From contig CP070658.1 of the NCBI GenBank assembly GCA_020355105.1, forward strand, positions 524,479-537,144: 12,666 bases of DNA, written 5' to 3'. This DNA comes from Candidatus Thorarchaeota archaeon. Its GTDB lineage: Archaea > Asgardarchaeota > Thorarchaeia > Thorarchaeales > Thorarchaeaceae. This document shows, in pieces, positions 1 through 6,575 of the stretch. Below the pieces are notes generated by a model that saw only the letters and a list, made by a program, of their open reading frames with translations, had not been told where the DNA came from and searched no databases. A program made the translations under genes and the position numbers. Within the stretch, counting starts at the first letter, position 1. Every line of letters begins with the position of its first letter.

Positions 1-1
1 A

Positions 2-706
2 GATTCCTTCGACAAGCTCATGAGCTTGACTACGTCTGCTGCAATCCACAAGAAGGTCAGAGACCGAGCCAATGAGGCGCACCGTCAGATCAAGGGAGCG
101 GTCTCCATCTTCGAAGAAGCAGGAATGTCCGACTTTGTGTCCCGGCTGAAGGGTCTGCTGGAACAAGTTCCTACAGAAATGGCAGAGGACTCCAAGCATG
201 TCCATGAGATACTGGAGGTCTGCCTCACTCTGGCCAATATTCAAGAGGAAATGCTGCAGATGATAAAGAGTATCGCAACCAAGGATGGAGAGCAGCACCT
301 CAAGAGCATAAAGGAGAAGTCAGAGTACTACTCGACCATTGAAGCAGTCTACGAGAAGCATCCCAAGGACTTCAGCAAGCTCATCTTCCCGCTTGACAAG
401 CTAAAGAAGCTTGAAACAGACCTCAACGACTCGAAAGTTCTCGAAGATGCGATTCAGAGCTACAACGAAGTGAAAGGACTGAGAGCCGAATGGACCGACA
501 AGGCCCAGAAGATGGACGACTGGCACAAGTCAATGAGGGTGTTCATGACTGGATTCAGTCCTGCTGCAGCTCCAGACCAGCGTGAGGCCTTCATAACTGA
601 CGCTATCAAGAAGGTAAAGGAAACCTACACTAGGGACGACATAAGTTCGTACCTTACATGGGCGATAAGGGAAATCGCCGATAGGATGGTAGGGAAGAGA
701 GGCTAA
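2..706 (+). CDS. Helical protein of unknown family, 5' end outside window
   Basis: I do not recognise a family. The frame is open to the left edge, reading D-S-F-D-K-L before the first ATG at 20. No ribosome binding site precedes that ATG, so the true start probably lies upstream and the gene is partial here. The visible 234 codons are rich in Lys, Glu, Ala and Leu and look almost entirely alpha-helical, with no cysteine-rich motif, signal peptide or membrane segment. A short Pro/Ala stretch (SPAAAPDQ, about residues 181-188 counted from the ATG at 20) separates a long N-terminal helical part from a C-terminal helical part. It ends with TAA and is followed after 19 bases by the FtsZ/tubulin-like gene, which has its own ribosome binding site, so the two are probably one transcript. 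By inference it may be a partner or adaptor of that GTPase. Confidence 0.8.
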   Translation, partial: DSFDKLMSLTTSAAIHKKVRDRANEAHRQIKGAVSIFEEAGMSDFVSRLKGLLEQVPTEMAEDSKHVHEILEVCLTLANIQEEMLQMIKSIATKDGEQHLKSIKEKSEYYSTIEAVYEKHPKDFSKLIFPLDKLKKLETDLNDSKVLEDAIQSYNEVKGLRAEWTDKAQKMDDWHKSMRVFMTGFSPAAAPDQREAFITDAIKKVKETYTRDDISSYLTWAIREIADRMVGKRG

Positions 707-710
707 CCAT

Positions 711-716
711 AAGGAG
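711..716 (+). promoter_or_regulatory. Ribosome binding site of the FtsZ/tubulin-like gene
   Basis: AAGGAG lies 9 bases before the ATG at 726, in the short gap after the upstream helical-protein gene. It fixes the start of the GTPase and suggests it is translated from a shared transcript. Confidence 0.75.
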
Positions 717-725
717 ACACAACTA

Positions 726-2111
726 ATGTCAAGAGGCACACTTAGCGACGATGAACTCACGAAGGCCGCAGAGGTCTTTGCGATTGGAATTGGTGAATGC
801 GGCTCAAACATTGTGGGCTCCTATCTGAAGACTTCAGTGGACAAGAAGTTGCCCTCAAGGGTTAGAGGATACCTTCTGATGAACACTGACAGGGCAGACC
901 TGACCAAAGTCCGCCAGAAGTACGAGATTCCGAAGGAGCATACAATGTTGTATGGAGCTTCGGAGATTGGTGTCGGTGGTCGGTTCATGGACGGGTACAA
1001 CGCCGTTCATGAGTCTAAGGATATCATCTTCAATCAGCTTGCCGATCTAGGCTTTGAAGGCGTTTCAGGATTCTGTATCTTCACAAGCCTTGGAGGCGGT
1101 ACTGGTTGTGGTGGCACCCCGGCAATCATCGAGCTCTTGAAGCAGCGTTTCCAAGAAGAAGAGGGACGCCGGATATTCGTATACGTCGTAGGCATCCTTC
1201 CGTTTGAGGGCCAGTCCAGTGAAGCTCTGAACTCCATATGGGCTGTTTCAAAGCTCCTGAGAGCACAGCTCCAAGAACGTGGTGCAGACCTCACTATTCT
1301 CCTCAGCAACAGAACTATGCTGAAGAGGATTCTCCAATCTCGCACGTCAGACAGTGTTGAGTACCTTCAGCGTGAGCTCGAGATTGACATTGCTAATGTT
1401 GACCAGATCGAGCATATGGTTCCTTCAACTCTTGACGAGGGTGGCGAGCTTGAAGCGCGAACCGAGCAAGCCTTCGTTGAGCTGGTAAACCCACTGGCTC
1501 TAGACGTCGTGGAGGCTATGTTGTCACCAGGGGTGTACGAATCCAACAAAGACGTCTTCCCGACAACTGACCTTGCCGACTATGCTAGGAAGCTTGACCC
1601 TGTCGTAGTTCCTGCCTTGTACACGGACGTAGGCCTGATTCCCGACGCTGGAAGCATGCCGAAACAACTTCGTACAATGATGGACTATGCAGTGAAGGAA
1701 TGTTCCTATGCAGACGTTGGGGAACAGCCAAACGCGGAGAGCGTGTACTATGTCTTCTCCGGACCGAGGCACATCTCGAAGGCCGAGTACGGTATGCATC
1801 TGAAGGAAGCTCTGGACGGTTTCATTGCCCCCGGAGCTGCAATCACACCATGCTATGTTCAGTACTTCTATCCAGACCCAAAAACAGACCTTCTCGTGTT
1901 GCTGGGTCTTCCCAAGATCCCTGAGTTGGTTCAAATAATAAACGAGGCAACTCAGCTGGTAAATCTGCACAGCGGGTCATCGCCGTTGAAACAAGGCTGG
2001 TTCATGCGTGCAAAGGGAACCACTCGGAAAGAGCTTGTTGACGCAATAGCCGACTTCCGAGAACTGTTCTCTTACTATATGGCGCCGGGTGACACAACAG
2101 AACCGATGTAG
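726..2111 (+). CDS. Divergent FtsZ/tubulin-superfamily GTPase
   Basis: Predicted cytoskeletal GTPase of 461 residues that should bind GTP and polymerise in the cytoplasm. The FtsZ loops can be read in order: T1 GIGECGSN (21-28), T2 NTDRADL (53-59), T3 GASEIGVGG (77-85), the tubulin/FtsZ signature GGGTGCG (123-129), T5 PFEGQSSE (159-166) and T6 LSNRTML (193-199). After the central helix, SPG (267-269) is followed by TTDLAD (280-285), which aligns with the FtsZ synergy loop NVDFAD and keeps both acidic residues. This suggests GTP hydrolysis between subunits is retained. Compared with FtsZ there is an insertion of roughly 40 residues between T6 and the central helix (about 203-243) and a smaller one before the synergy loop. 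The tail, ending APGDTTEPM, shows no canonical FtsZ C-terminal peptide. It is therefore not a standard FtsZ or CetZ and is closer in character to the FtsZ-like side families. It is flanked on both sides by co-oriented helical proteins. Confidence 0.88.
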   Translation: MSRGTLSDDELTKAAEVFAIGIGECGSNIVGSYLKTSVDKKLPSRVRGYLLMNTDRADLTKVRQKYEIPKEHTMLYGASEIGVGGRFMDGYNAVHESKDIIFNQLADLGFEGVSGFCIFTSLGGGTGCGGTPAIIELLKQRFQEEEGRRIFVYVVGILPFEGQSSEALNSIWAVSKLLRAQLQERGADLTILLSNRTMLKRILQSRTSDSVEYLQRELEIDIANVDQIEHMVPSTLDEGGELEARTEQAFVELVNPLALDVVEAMLSPGVYESNKDVFPTTDLADYARKLDPVVVPALYTDVGLIPDAGSMPKQLRTMMDYAVKECSYADVGEQPNAESVYYVFSGPRHISKAEYGMHLKEALDGFIAPGAAITPCYVQYFYPDPKTDLLVLLGLPKIPELVQIINEATQLVNLHSGSSPLKQGWFMRAKGTTRKELVDAIADFRELFSYYMAPGDTTEPM

Positions 2112-2115
2112 CGCT

Positions 2116-2120
2116 AGGAG
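2116..2120 (+). promoter_or_regulatory. Ribosome binding site selecting a TTG start
   Basis: AGGAG lies 9 bases before the TTG at 2130 and just after the GTPase stop codon (TAG at 2109-2111). It supports TTG as the real initiation codon of the downstream helical protein. Confidence 0.65.
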
Positions 2121-2129
2121 TGTGTCAAC

Positions 2130-3206
2130 TTGACCGAGGAAGCAAACATCAGCGAAGACCTCATTGATAGAATCCTGCTGATGCAGACCCTCAATTCTAC
2201 ACTCGTTCACTTCCTCCTGAGTACCCAGGTAGATGGGACCGTTGATCCCGACAGAGTGGACTCGCTTACCCAGGGTCTGCTTAGAACGCGCCGTTGGATG
2301 GAAGAGGCAACATCCATGAAGGGTGTGAATCCTTCCACTCAGAACATAATCAGCCTCATCGTCAAGAGACTCTCACAGATTGAGAGCCTTCTCCCCAAGC
2401 TGTCTGCCAAGGCAAAGGAGGCAGAAGCGCGGGGTACACCCGCTCAAGAGATACTAACACTGCTTGATGGCGAATCCAAGGTTGCTACCGCACAGCCCCC
2501 TGGCATGGGAACTGCCGCAGAGAACGCCGCTGCAGACAGCAGACTTGTACCCTTGGTGGGAGAAGAAGCAGAAGTAGTCGTTGAGCCCTATAGGAAGGTA
2601 GAAGTCGAGAATGACGAGTGGGGTCTCATAGGTCAGATGCAGCGAATGATAACTCAATACTCTAAACGCTGCCATGTGTTGCTCCCCACATTCTGGGTCG
2701 ACACGCTTAGAGTACTCCACAAGTATCGGTCGGACTCCGCCTACTATGGTGATGTTGTAGAGATACCAGGCAGAGTGCTCGCGACAATCGTAAAGGGCCT
2801 CCTTACTGAGGCTCCTGGAGCCAGACTCCTTCAGGATCTCTCACAGAAACGTCCACAGGAGAACTATCTGAACTCCTCTGAAATGGAAAGAGTAGAGCGG
2901 GCAGTCGCAGTGTATTACTCCGGAGTTTCCGATGTCCTAACTGGCAAGGACCTTAAGGTTGAGGACAAGCTGAACGAGGCGCGCAACAGCTTCGACGCTT
3001 TCGGCTGGGGAGGACCGGAGCTCGAGAAAAGGATAATCAAGAGAATCAACCAGCAGTGCGAAGAAGCACTTCAAAATGCTGAGTCTGCTAGTGATCCTCA
3101 GAGGCAGGTAATCTACTCCGAGATTACGAAGCTCCTGACCAAGCTCCAACATGCAATTCTTGCCGAACCCAGGCTCAGAGAGATACTGGCACAGATGAAG
3201 CCATAG
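2130..3206 (+). CDS. Helical protein of unknown family, third gene of the FtsZ-like cassette
   Basis: I do not recognise a family for this 358-residue protein. It starts at TTG, supported by AGGAG 9 bases upstream, only 18 bases after the GTPase stop. It appears to have a helical N-terminal region (about 8-110), an Ala/Pro/Gly-rich linker (about 113-140) and a longer, mostly helical C-terminal region (about 160-358) containing a Trp/Tyr/Phe-rich patch (FWVDTLRVLHKYRSDSAYYG, about 188-207). No membrane segment, signal peptide, zinc motif or nucleotide-binding loop is visible. Two helical modules joined by a flexible linker would suit a scaffold or filament-binding protein. That role is inference, resting only on tight linkage to the FtsZ-like GTPase. 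No ribosomal frameshift or truncation is apparent. Confidence 0.82.
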   Translation: MTEEANISEDLIDRILLMQTLNSTLVHFLLSTQVDGTVDPDRVDSLTQGLLRTRRWMEEATSMKGVNPSTQNIISLIVKRLSQIESLLPKLSAKAKEAEARGTPAQEILTLLDGESKVATAQPPGMGTAAENAAADSRLVPLVGEEAEVVVEPYRKVEVENDEWGLIGQMQRMITQYSKRCHVLLPTFWVDTLRVLHKYRSDSAYYGDVVEIPGRVLATIVKGLLTEAPGARLLQDLSQKRPQENYLNSSEMERVERAVAVYYSGVSDVLTGKDLKVEDKLNEARNSFDAFGWGGPELEKRIIKRINQQCEEALQNAESASDPQRQVIYSEITKLLTKLQHAILAEPRLREILAQMKP

Positions 3207-3259
3207 TGTTGTATACCTCCTTATCGTATGACTCAGGGCTCCGCAATACAGACGCACTT

Positions 3260-3267
3260 CATATAAG
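3260..3267 (+). promoter_or_regulatory. Possible TATA box upstream of the acyl-CoA synthetase subunit
   Basis: CATATAAG sits in the 101-base gap after the helical-protein gene. With usual archaeal spacing, transcription would begin near 3290. That places the ATG at 3275 upstream of the transcript and favours the ATG at 3308. This is motif-based inference; read-through from the upstream genes is also possible. Confidence 0.35.
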
Positions 3268-3292
3268 GGATTGAATGGTTTCCTGTCCAATT

Positions 3293-3300
3293 GGACGTGA
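3293..3300 (+). promoter_or_regulatory. Ribosome binding site deciding the start at 3308
   Basis: GGACGTGA matches the archaeal consensus GGAGGTGA at seven of eight positions and lies 7 bases before the ATG at 3308. The upstream ATG at 3275 has only AAGGGA with a cramped 4-base spacer. Confidence 0.5.
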
Positions 3301-3307
3301 ATTCGAC

Positions 3308-4714
3308 ATGTCTGGTCTCGCCACTATGCTCAAGCCCAAATCAACAGCCGTCGTAGGAGTATCGACTACCAATCCGTTCTCACCAGGTAACGTCATCTTC
3401 AGGAAACTATGTTTTGAGAATGCCCTGCCGACCTATCCAATCAATCCAAAGGGCGGAGTAGTGGAAGGTCAGAAAGTCTTCAAGTCAATAACTGAAGCAC
3501 CAGAGGGTATTGAACTCGCCGTGATATCTGTGCCGTCAAGGTTTGTACCGGGTGTTCTCAGAGAATGTGGTGAAAAGGGCATCAAGTCCGTCATTGTGGT
3601 ATCTGGAGGCTTCGGCGAAACTGGCGAATCAGGTGCATCACTACAATCTGAAATCGTAGACATAGCGAACGAGTATGGCATTACGATGGTAGGACCAAAC
3701 TGCATCGGCGTCTTCGTGCCTGATTGTGTAGATACTTTCTTCCTTCCTAGCGAGAGGGTAGCCAGACCCAGAAGAGGGAGTGTTGCTATCGTCTCGCAGA
3801 GTGGAGGATGGCTTGTAGAGAGACTCGAAGAGTTCGCAGCAAGAAACGTCGGAATTGCCGCGGCAATCTCAATTGGCAACCAAGCTCAGACCAATGTGAC
3901 AGACTTTGTCAAGTACTTCGGTGAAGATGATAATGTACACGTGATTCTAGCATACATAGAGGGCTTTGAAGAAGGCGAAGGCAGAAAGTTCGTGGAAACA
4001 TGTGCGAAGGTGGCACCGAAGAAAGCAGTCGTCGTCCTGAAAGGTGGCGAGTCAGAAGCCGGCCATCGCGCAACACAGAGTCACACTTCTTCGTTGGCCG
4101 GTGACATGGCAGTCACAGCCGCAGCATTTGAGCAGTTTGGAGTCATTAGAGCAGTAGACGAAGACGAGGTCATGGCATATTCCAAGGTCTTCTCGTTCAA
4201 CCCCAAGCTGATGAAAGGTCTGGGCGTGGGTGCACTGACAGTTAGTGGAGGGCACGGAGTCATTTCGACTGACGAAGCGTCGCATTATGGCCTACAATTC
4301 CCCCCGTTTTCACAAGACCAACAGGATGCGTTAAGGAGCGTTATGACGCCGGCTTACCAAGGCATTGCTTCATTCCGAAACCCCTGTGATCTAACAGGAA
4401 GCGCCTCGGACATAGATTTCGAGAAAGTCCTTGATAGGATGCTCACCTTTGACAGCATCAATGCGGCGCTGCTCCTGTTGCTGCCTTATGCTCCTGGAAT
4501 CTCACTACAGATTGGCACACGGCTTGCAAACGTGGCTAAGACACATGACAAGACGGTAGTAGCCTACGTGCCAAATCTCTACAAGTACGAGGTGATAATC
4601 AGAGGCTTTGAGTTGAACGGCATCCCAGTAGCTGACACTATTGAAGAGGCCGTTCAGATGCTAAATGGGATAAGGAAACGTACGGACTACCTAATTCGCA
4701 TCGGTGCAGTATGA
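3308..4714 (+). CDS. NDP-forming acyl-CoA synthetase, alpha (CoA-binding/ligase) subunit
   Basis: Alpha subunit of the ADP-forming acetyl/acyl-CoA synthetase family, which converts acyl-CoA, ADP and phosphate to acid, CoA and ATP in archaeal energy metabolism. The 468 residues show an N-terminal Rossmann CoA-binding domain (KPKSTAVVGVS, 9-19; GPNCIG, 129-134), then the ligase domain with SQSGG (163-167) and SIGNQA, and the active-site block SHTSSLAGD. Its His259 matches the family's phosphorylated histidine, reported at about position 257 in the Pyrococcus enzyme. That match, the usual MSxL...PKS beginning and the better ribosome binding site favour this start over ATG 3275, which would add 11 residues. 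Length is normal for a separate alpha subunit. The ATP-grasp beta subunit is not in this window, so the partner must be encoded elsewhere. The acyl substrate cannot be told from sequence. It converges on the isomerase gene with a 41-base gap. Confidence 0.9.
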   Translation: MSGLATMLKPKSTAVVGVSTTNPFSPGNVIFRKLCFENALPTYPINPKGGVVEGQKVFKSITEAPEGIELAVISVPSRFVPGVLRECGEKGIKSVIVVSGGFGETGESGASLQSEIVDIANEYGITMVGPNCIGVFVPDCVDTFFLPSERVARPRRGSVAIVSQSGGWLVERLEEFAARNVGIAAAISIGNQAQTNVTDFVKYFGEDDNVHVILAYIEGFEEGEGRKFVETCAKVAPKKAVVVLKGGESEAGHRATQSHTSSLAGDMAVTAAAFEQFGVIRAVDEDEVMAYSKVFSFNPKLMKGLGVGALTVSGGHGVISTDEASHYGLQFPPFSQDQQDALRSVMTPAYQGIASFRNPCDLTGSASDIDFEKVLDRMLTFDSINAALLLLLPYAPGISLQIGTRLANVAKTHDKTVVAYVPNLYKYEVIIRGFELNGIPVADTIEEAVQMLNGIRKRTDYLIRIGAV

Positions 4715-4755
4715 GCTTCCGCCCATGAATGTAATCAAGGTGAGGTGTCCAGCTT

Positions 4756-5880
4756 TTAGCCTGCTACCTCTCTGTAGTCTATGTCTAGAGACCTCAATGC
4801 CTCGATGAGAGGACCTCCGAGGAGTAGGGGTTTGTCGCTTAGCTCATTCACCGCATTGCAACCAGTAAGATACATCGCAACTTTGAGACTCTCAAGCATT
4901 CTCTCTATCTGCACAATCACATCGAGCGGCGACCCCAGAGTAGCAGGTCTCAACAGGGGATGAGCCACGCCAGCAGACATTGCCCCAAGCGCGAGCGACT
5001 TTGCCACATCCAGTCCTGTGCGAATTCCTCCTGTCGCAATCACTTCAAGGTCCGTAGAGTTTCGAACCATTATGACGCTCAGGGCTGTTGGTATGCCCCA
5101 AGACCAGAAGTCGAGTCCCAACTGTGCCTTCAGATCATCGTCTTCACGTACAGCCCTGAAGTACTCGACGGCGGACCAGCTTGTGCCTCCTACTCCGCCA
5201 ACATCCACTCCGCTGACTCCAATACCCTCAAGAGACTCAGCAACGTCCCCAGATATGCCGGCACCCGTTTCCTTTACAATCACAGGGATGTCAACCGAGT
5301 CAACAATCGACGCTATGTTTTCCAAGGCACCTTCTGAGTTGCAGTCACCTTCAGGCTGGACTGCCTCCTGGAGGGGGTTCAGATGGATAGCGAGTATGTC
5401 TGCGTCAATCATCTCGATTGCAGCGGGTGCGGCTTCTACGTGGGTGGCCCCGATGTTCGCGATGACTGGGACAGAGGGTGCTTTCTCTCTCACCACCCGG
5501 AATGTGTCAGCCAGAGAGGGATCTTCGATGGCTGCCCTCTGACTACCGACACCAATCGGAATCCTCAGCATCTCGGCGGCTTCAGCAAGCTTTCGATTGA
5601 TATCGTACGTCCGAGGGTGTCCGCCTGTCATGGCTGCAATCACAATGGGGGCATTTGCCCTGAGGCCAAGAAAGTTGGTTGTGAGGTCTATCTTGTCTTT
5701 ATCTATCTCAGGAAGAGCATTATGAATGAATTCCACATGCTCAAACATAGTCGATACACGTGTCTGGACATCTTCCTCTAGACATATCTCGATGTGTTCT
5801 ATCTTTCTTCTCCGAGTAAGAGCTGCTTCAGAATCATCGTCACCAGATAAGTCGTCTATAGTAGGCTCTTCCCTGACCAT
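4756..5880 (-). CDS. fni: Isopentenyl-diphosphate delta-isomerase, type 2 (FMN-dependent)
   Basis: Interconverts isopentenyl and dimethylallyl diphosphate with reduced FMN and Mg2+, supplying the C5 units for archaeal membrane lipids. The 374-residue TIM-barrel protein shows family motifs in order: RRRKIEHI (23-30), MTGG (84-87), GVGSQR (110-115), the HLNPLQEAVQPEGD block (166-179) with the conserved Gln and Glu of the active site, KETGAGIS (203-210), GGVGGTSW (228-235) and ATGGIRTG (282-289). ATG at 5880 is supported by GGAGG at 5888-5892, 7 bases away. It carries about 21 extra acidic N-terminal residues (EEPTIDDLSGDDDSE) before the conserved RRRKIEH, where many family members begin. No internal Met offers a shorter start. 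It lies 77 bases downstream of the DUF3795-type gene on the same strand and may share its transcript. Very secure assignment. Confidence 0.96.
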   Translation of the reverse strand: MVREEPTIDDLSGDDDSEAALTRRRKIEHIEICLEEDVQTRVSTMFEHVEFIHNALPEIDKDKIDLTTNFLGLRANAPIVIAAMTGGHPRTYDINRKLAEAAEMLRIPIGVGSQRAAIEDPSLADTFRVVREKAPSVPVIANIGATHVEAAPAAIEMIDADILAIHLNPLQEAVQPEGDCNSEGALENIASIVDSVDIPVIVKETGAGISGDVAESLEGIGVSGVDVGGVGGTSWSAVEYFRAVREDDDLKAQLGLDFWSWGIPTALSVIMVRNSTDLEVIATGGIRTGLDVAKSLALGAMSAGVAHPLLRPATLGSPLDVIVQIERMLESLKVAMYLTGCNAVNELSDKPLLLGGPLIEALRSLDIDYREVAG

Positions 5881-5957
5881 GTGAATGCCTCCAAGTAGAA
5901 ACGGGAATGTGTCTTATGCTTGATAGCAGTTGTGGTTCCTCTCTGTGAATGGTGGAC

Positions 5958-6416
5958 CTAGTCCAAGTCGATGTTGAATGTCCATCCAGTCTTGACCATT
6001 TCCTCCTTCGTCTTGAGCCAACCATCATACCCTTTGTCTCTGATCTCTCGCAGACGTGGAAGGGATTCTGGATTGCCACTCAAGACATCACAAAACTCCA
6101 TTCTTATGCATTCAACACATGTGGAATATCCTCTATCCGATGCACATGAACGCACCTGACAATCGTTCTTTCCGCCGCCCTCCTTACATCCTTTGCAGCT
6201 TTGGTAGTGTCCAGCAGAAGTGTCACGGACCCCATCCAACGTGTCACCAGCATGAGCTGTCTGGGCTCTATCGTGGCTCGGGTCTTCCCTTATGACTCGG
6301 TACCTATCAGCGATATCCTGGGGACTCGTACGTTGCTCTGCAAGACGGCCCTCAAACCGTGTACATCCGGGACAATAAAGTCCACAGTACGATGTAAGGT
6401 CTCTTGGGTCGCGCAA
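5958..6416 (-). CDS. Cysteine-rich DUF3795-type protein
   Basis: Small 152-residue protein of the DUF3795 type, widespread in archaea and anaerobic bacteria with no settled function. The pattern SYCGLYCPGC (Cys11, Cys15, Cys18), then SCKGCK, DCQVRSCA and STCVECIRMEFC in the second half, suggests a bound metal or iron-sulfur cluster. The start is taken as TTG at 6416, because AAGGAGG (6425-6431) lies 8 bases upstream and family members begin a few residues before the first CGLxC motif. Longer starts (ATG 6446, TTG 6476) would add poorly conserved residues, lack a binding site, and lie upstream of the transcript start expected from the TATA-like box at 6458-6465. It is the first gene of a minus-strand pair with IPP isomerase and is divergent from purQ. 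A functional link to isoprenoid synthesis is not evident from the sequence. Confidence 0.85.
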   Translation of the reverse strand: MRDPRDLTSYCGLYCPGCTRFEGRLAEQRTSPQDIADRYRVIREDPSHDRAQTAHAGDTLDGVRDTSAGHYQSCKGCKEGGGKNDCQVRSCASDRGYSTCVECIRMEFCDVLSGNPESLPRLREIRDKGYDGWLKTKEEMVKTGWTFNIDLD

Positions 6417-6424
6417 AGCAGTTT

Positions 6425-6431
6425 CCTCCTT
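6425..6431 (-). promoter_or_regulatory. Ribosome binding site deciding a TTG start
   Basis: AAGGAGG on the minus strand is a near-perfect binding site 8 bases before TTG 6416. It lies inside the longer possible reading frame, so it is strong evidence that the longer starts are not used. Confidence 0.75.
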
Positions 6432-6457
6432 GAAACATACATGCATTTGTGAGATAA

Positions 6458-6465
6458 GTATTATA
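6458..6465 (-). promoter_or_regulatory. TATA box of the DUF3795/IPP isomerase pair
   Basis: TATAATAC on the minus strand. Counting about 26 bases from its centre puts the transcript start near 6436, giving a 20-base leader that contains the AAGGAGG site and ends at TTG 6416. The parts fit together well, though no experimental support is available. Confidence 0.55.
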
Positions 6466-6506
6466 CCAACCGACAAAAAGACCTCTCAAATCGCGATTCC
6501 ACACGG

Positions 6507-6513
6507 TTAAAAG
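6507..6513 (+). promoter_or_regulatory. Possible TATA element for purQ-purL
   Basis: TTAAAAG in the 159-base divergent gap between the DUF3795-type gene and purQ. It would place the transcript start near 6536, about 40 bases before the GTG start. The motif is short and degenerate, so this is tentative. Confidence 0.3.
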
Positions 6514-6575
6514 TGCGTTCCACCAGAGTCTAGAGAGACGGGTTAGGCAGTTCTGCTGAGAGGAGGAAGCATCCT

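Noticed and set aside
1524..1970. 148-codon minus-strand frame inside the FtsZ-like gene
   Set aside because: Overlaps the conserved GTPase core antisense, with no domain or ribosome binding site.
3469..3879. 136-codon minus-strand frame inside the acyl-CoA synthetase gene
   Set aside because: Complementary to conserved CoA-binding motifs on the plus strand; Ser/Pro-rich shadow without initiation signals.
4715..4755. Possible bidirectional terminator between the convergent acyl-CoA synthetase and isomerase genes
   Set aside because: No clear hairpin and only a run of four T; not enough to call a terminator.
5018..5542. 174-codon open frame on the plus strand inside the IPP isomerase region
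   Set aside because: It is wholly antisense to a securely identified gene, has no ribosome binding site and a Ser/Thr/Pro-rich composition typical of antisense shadows.
5881..5957. Separate promoter for the IPP isomerase
   Set aside because: Only a weak AT-rich stretch is present in the 77-base gap, and co-transcription with the upstream gene is equally plausible.
6417..6575. A purS gene or small RNA in the divergent gap before purQ
   Set aside because: The gap is too short for purS and is explained by two promoters and leaders; no RNA-like hairpin was evident.
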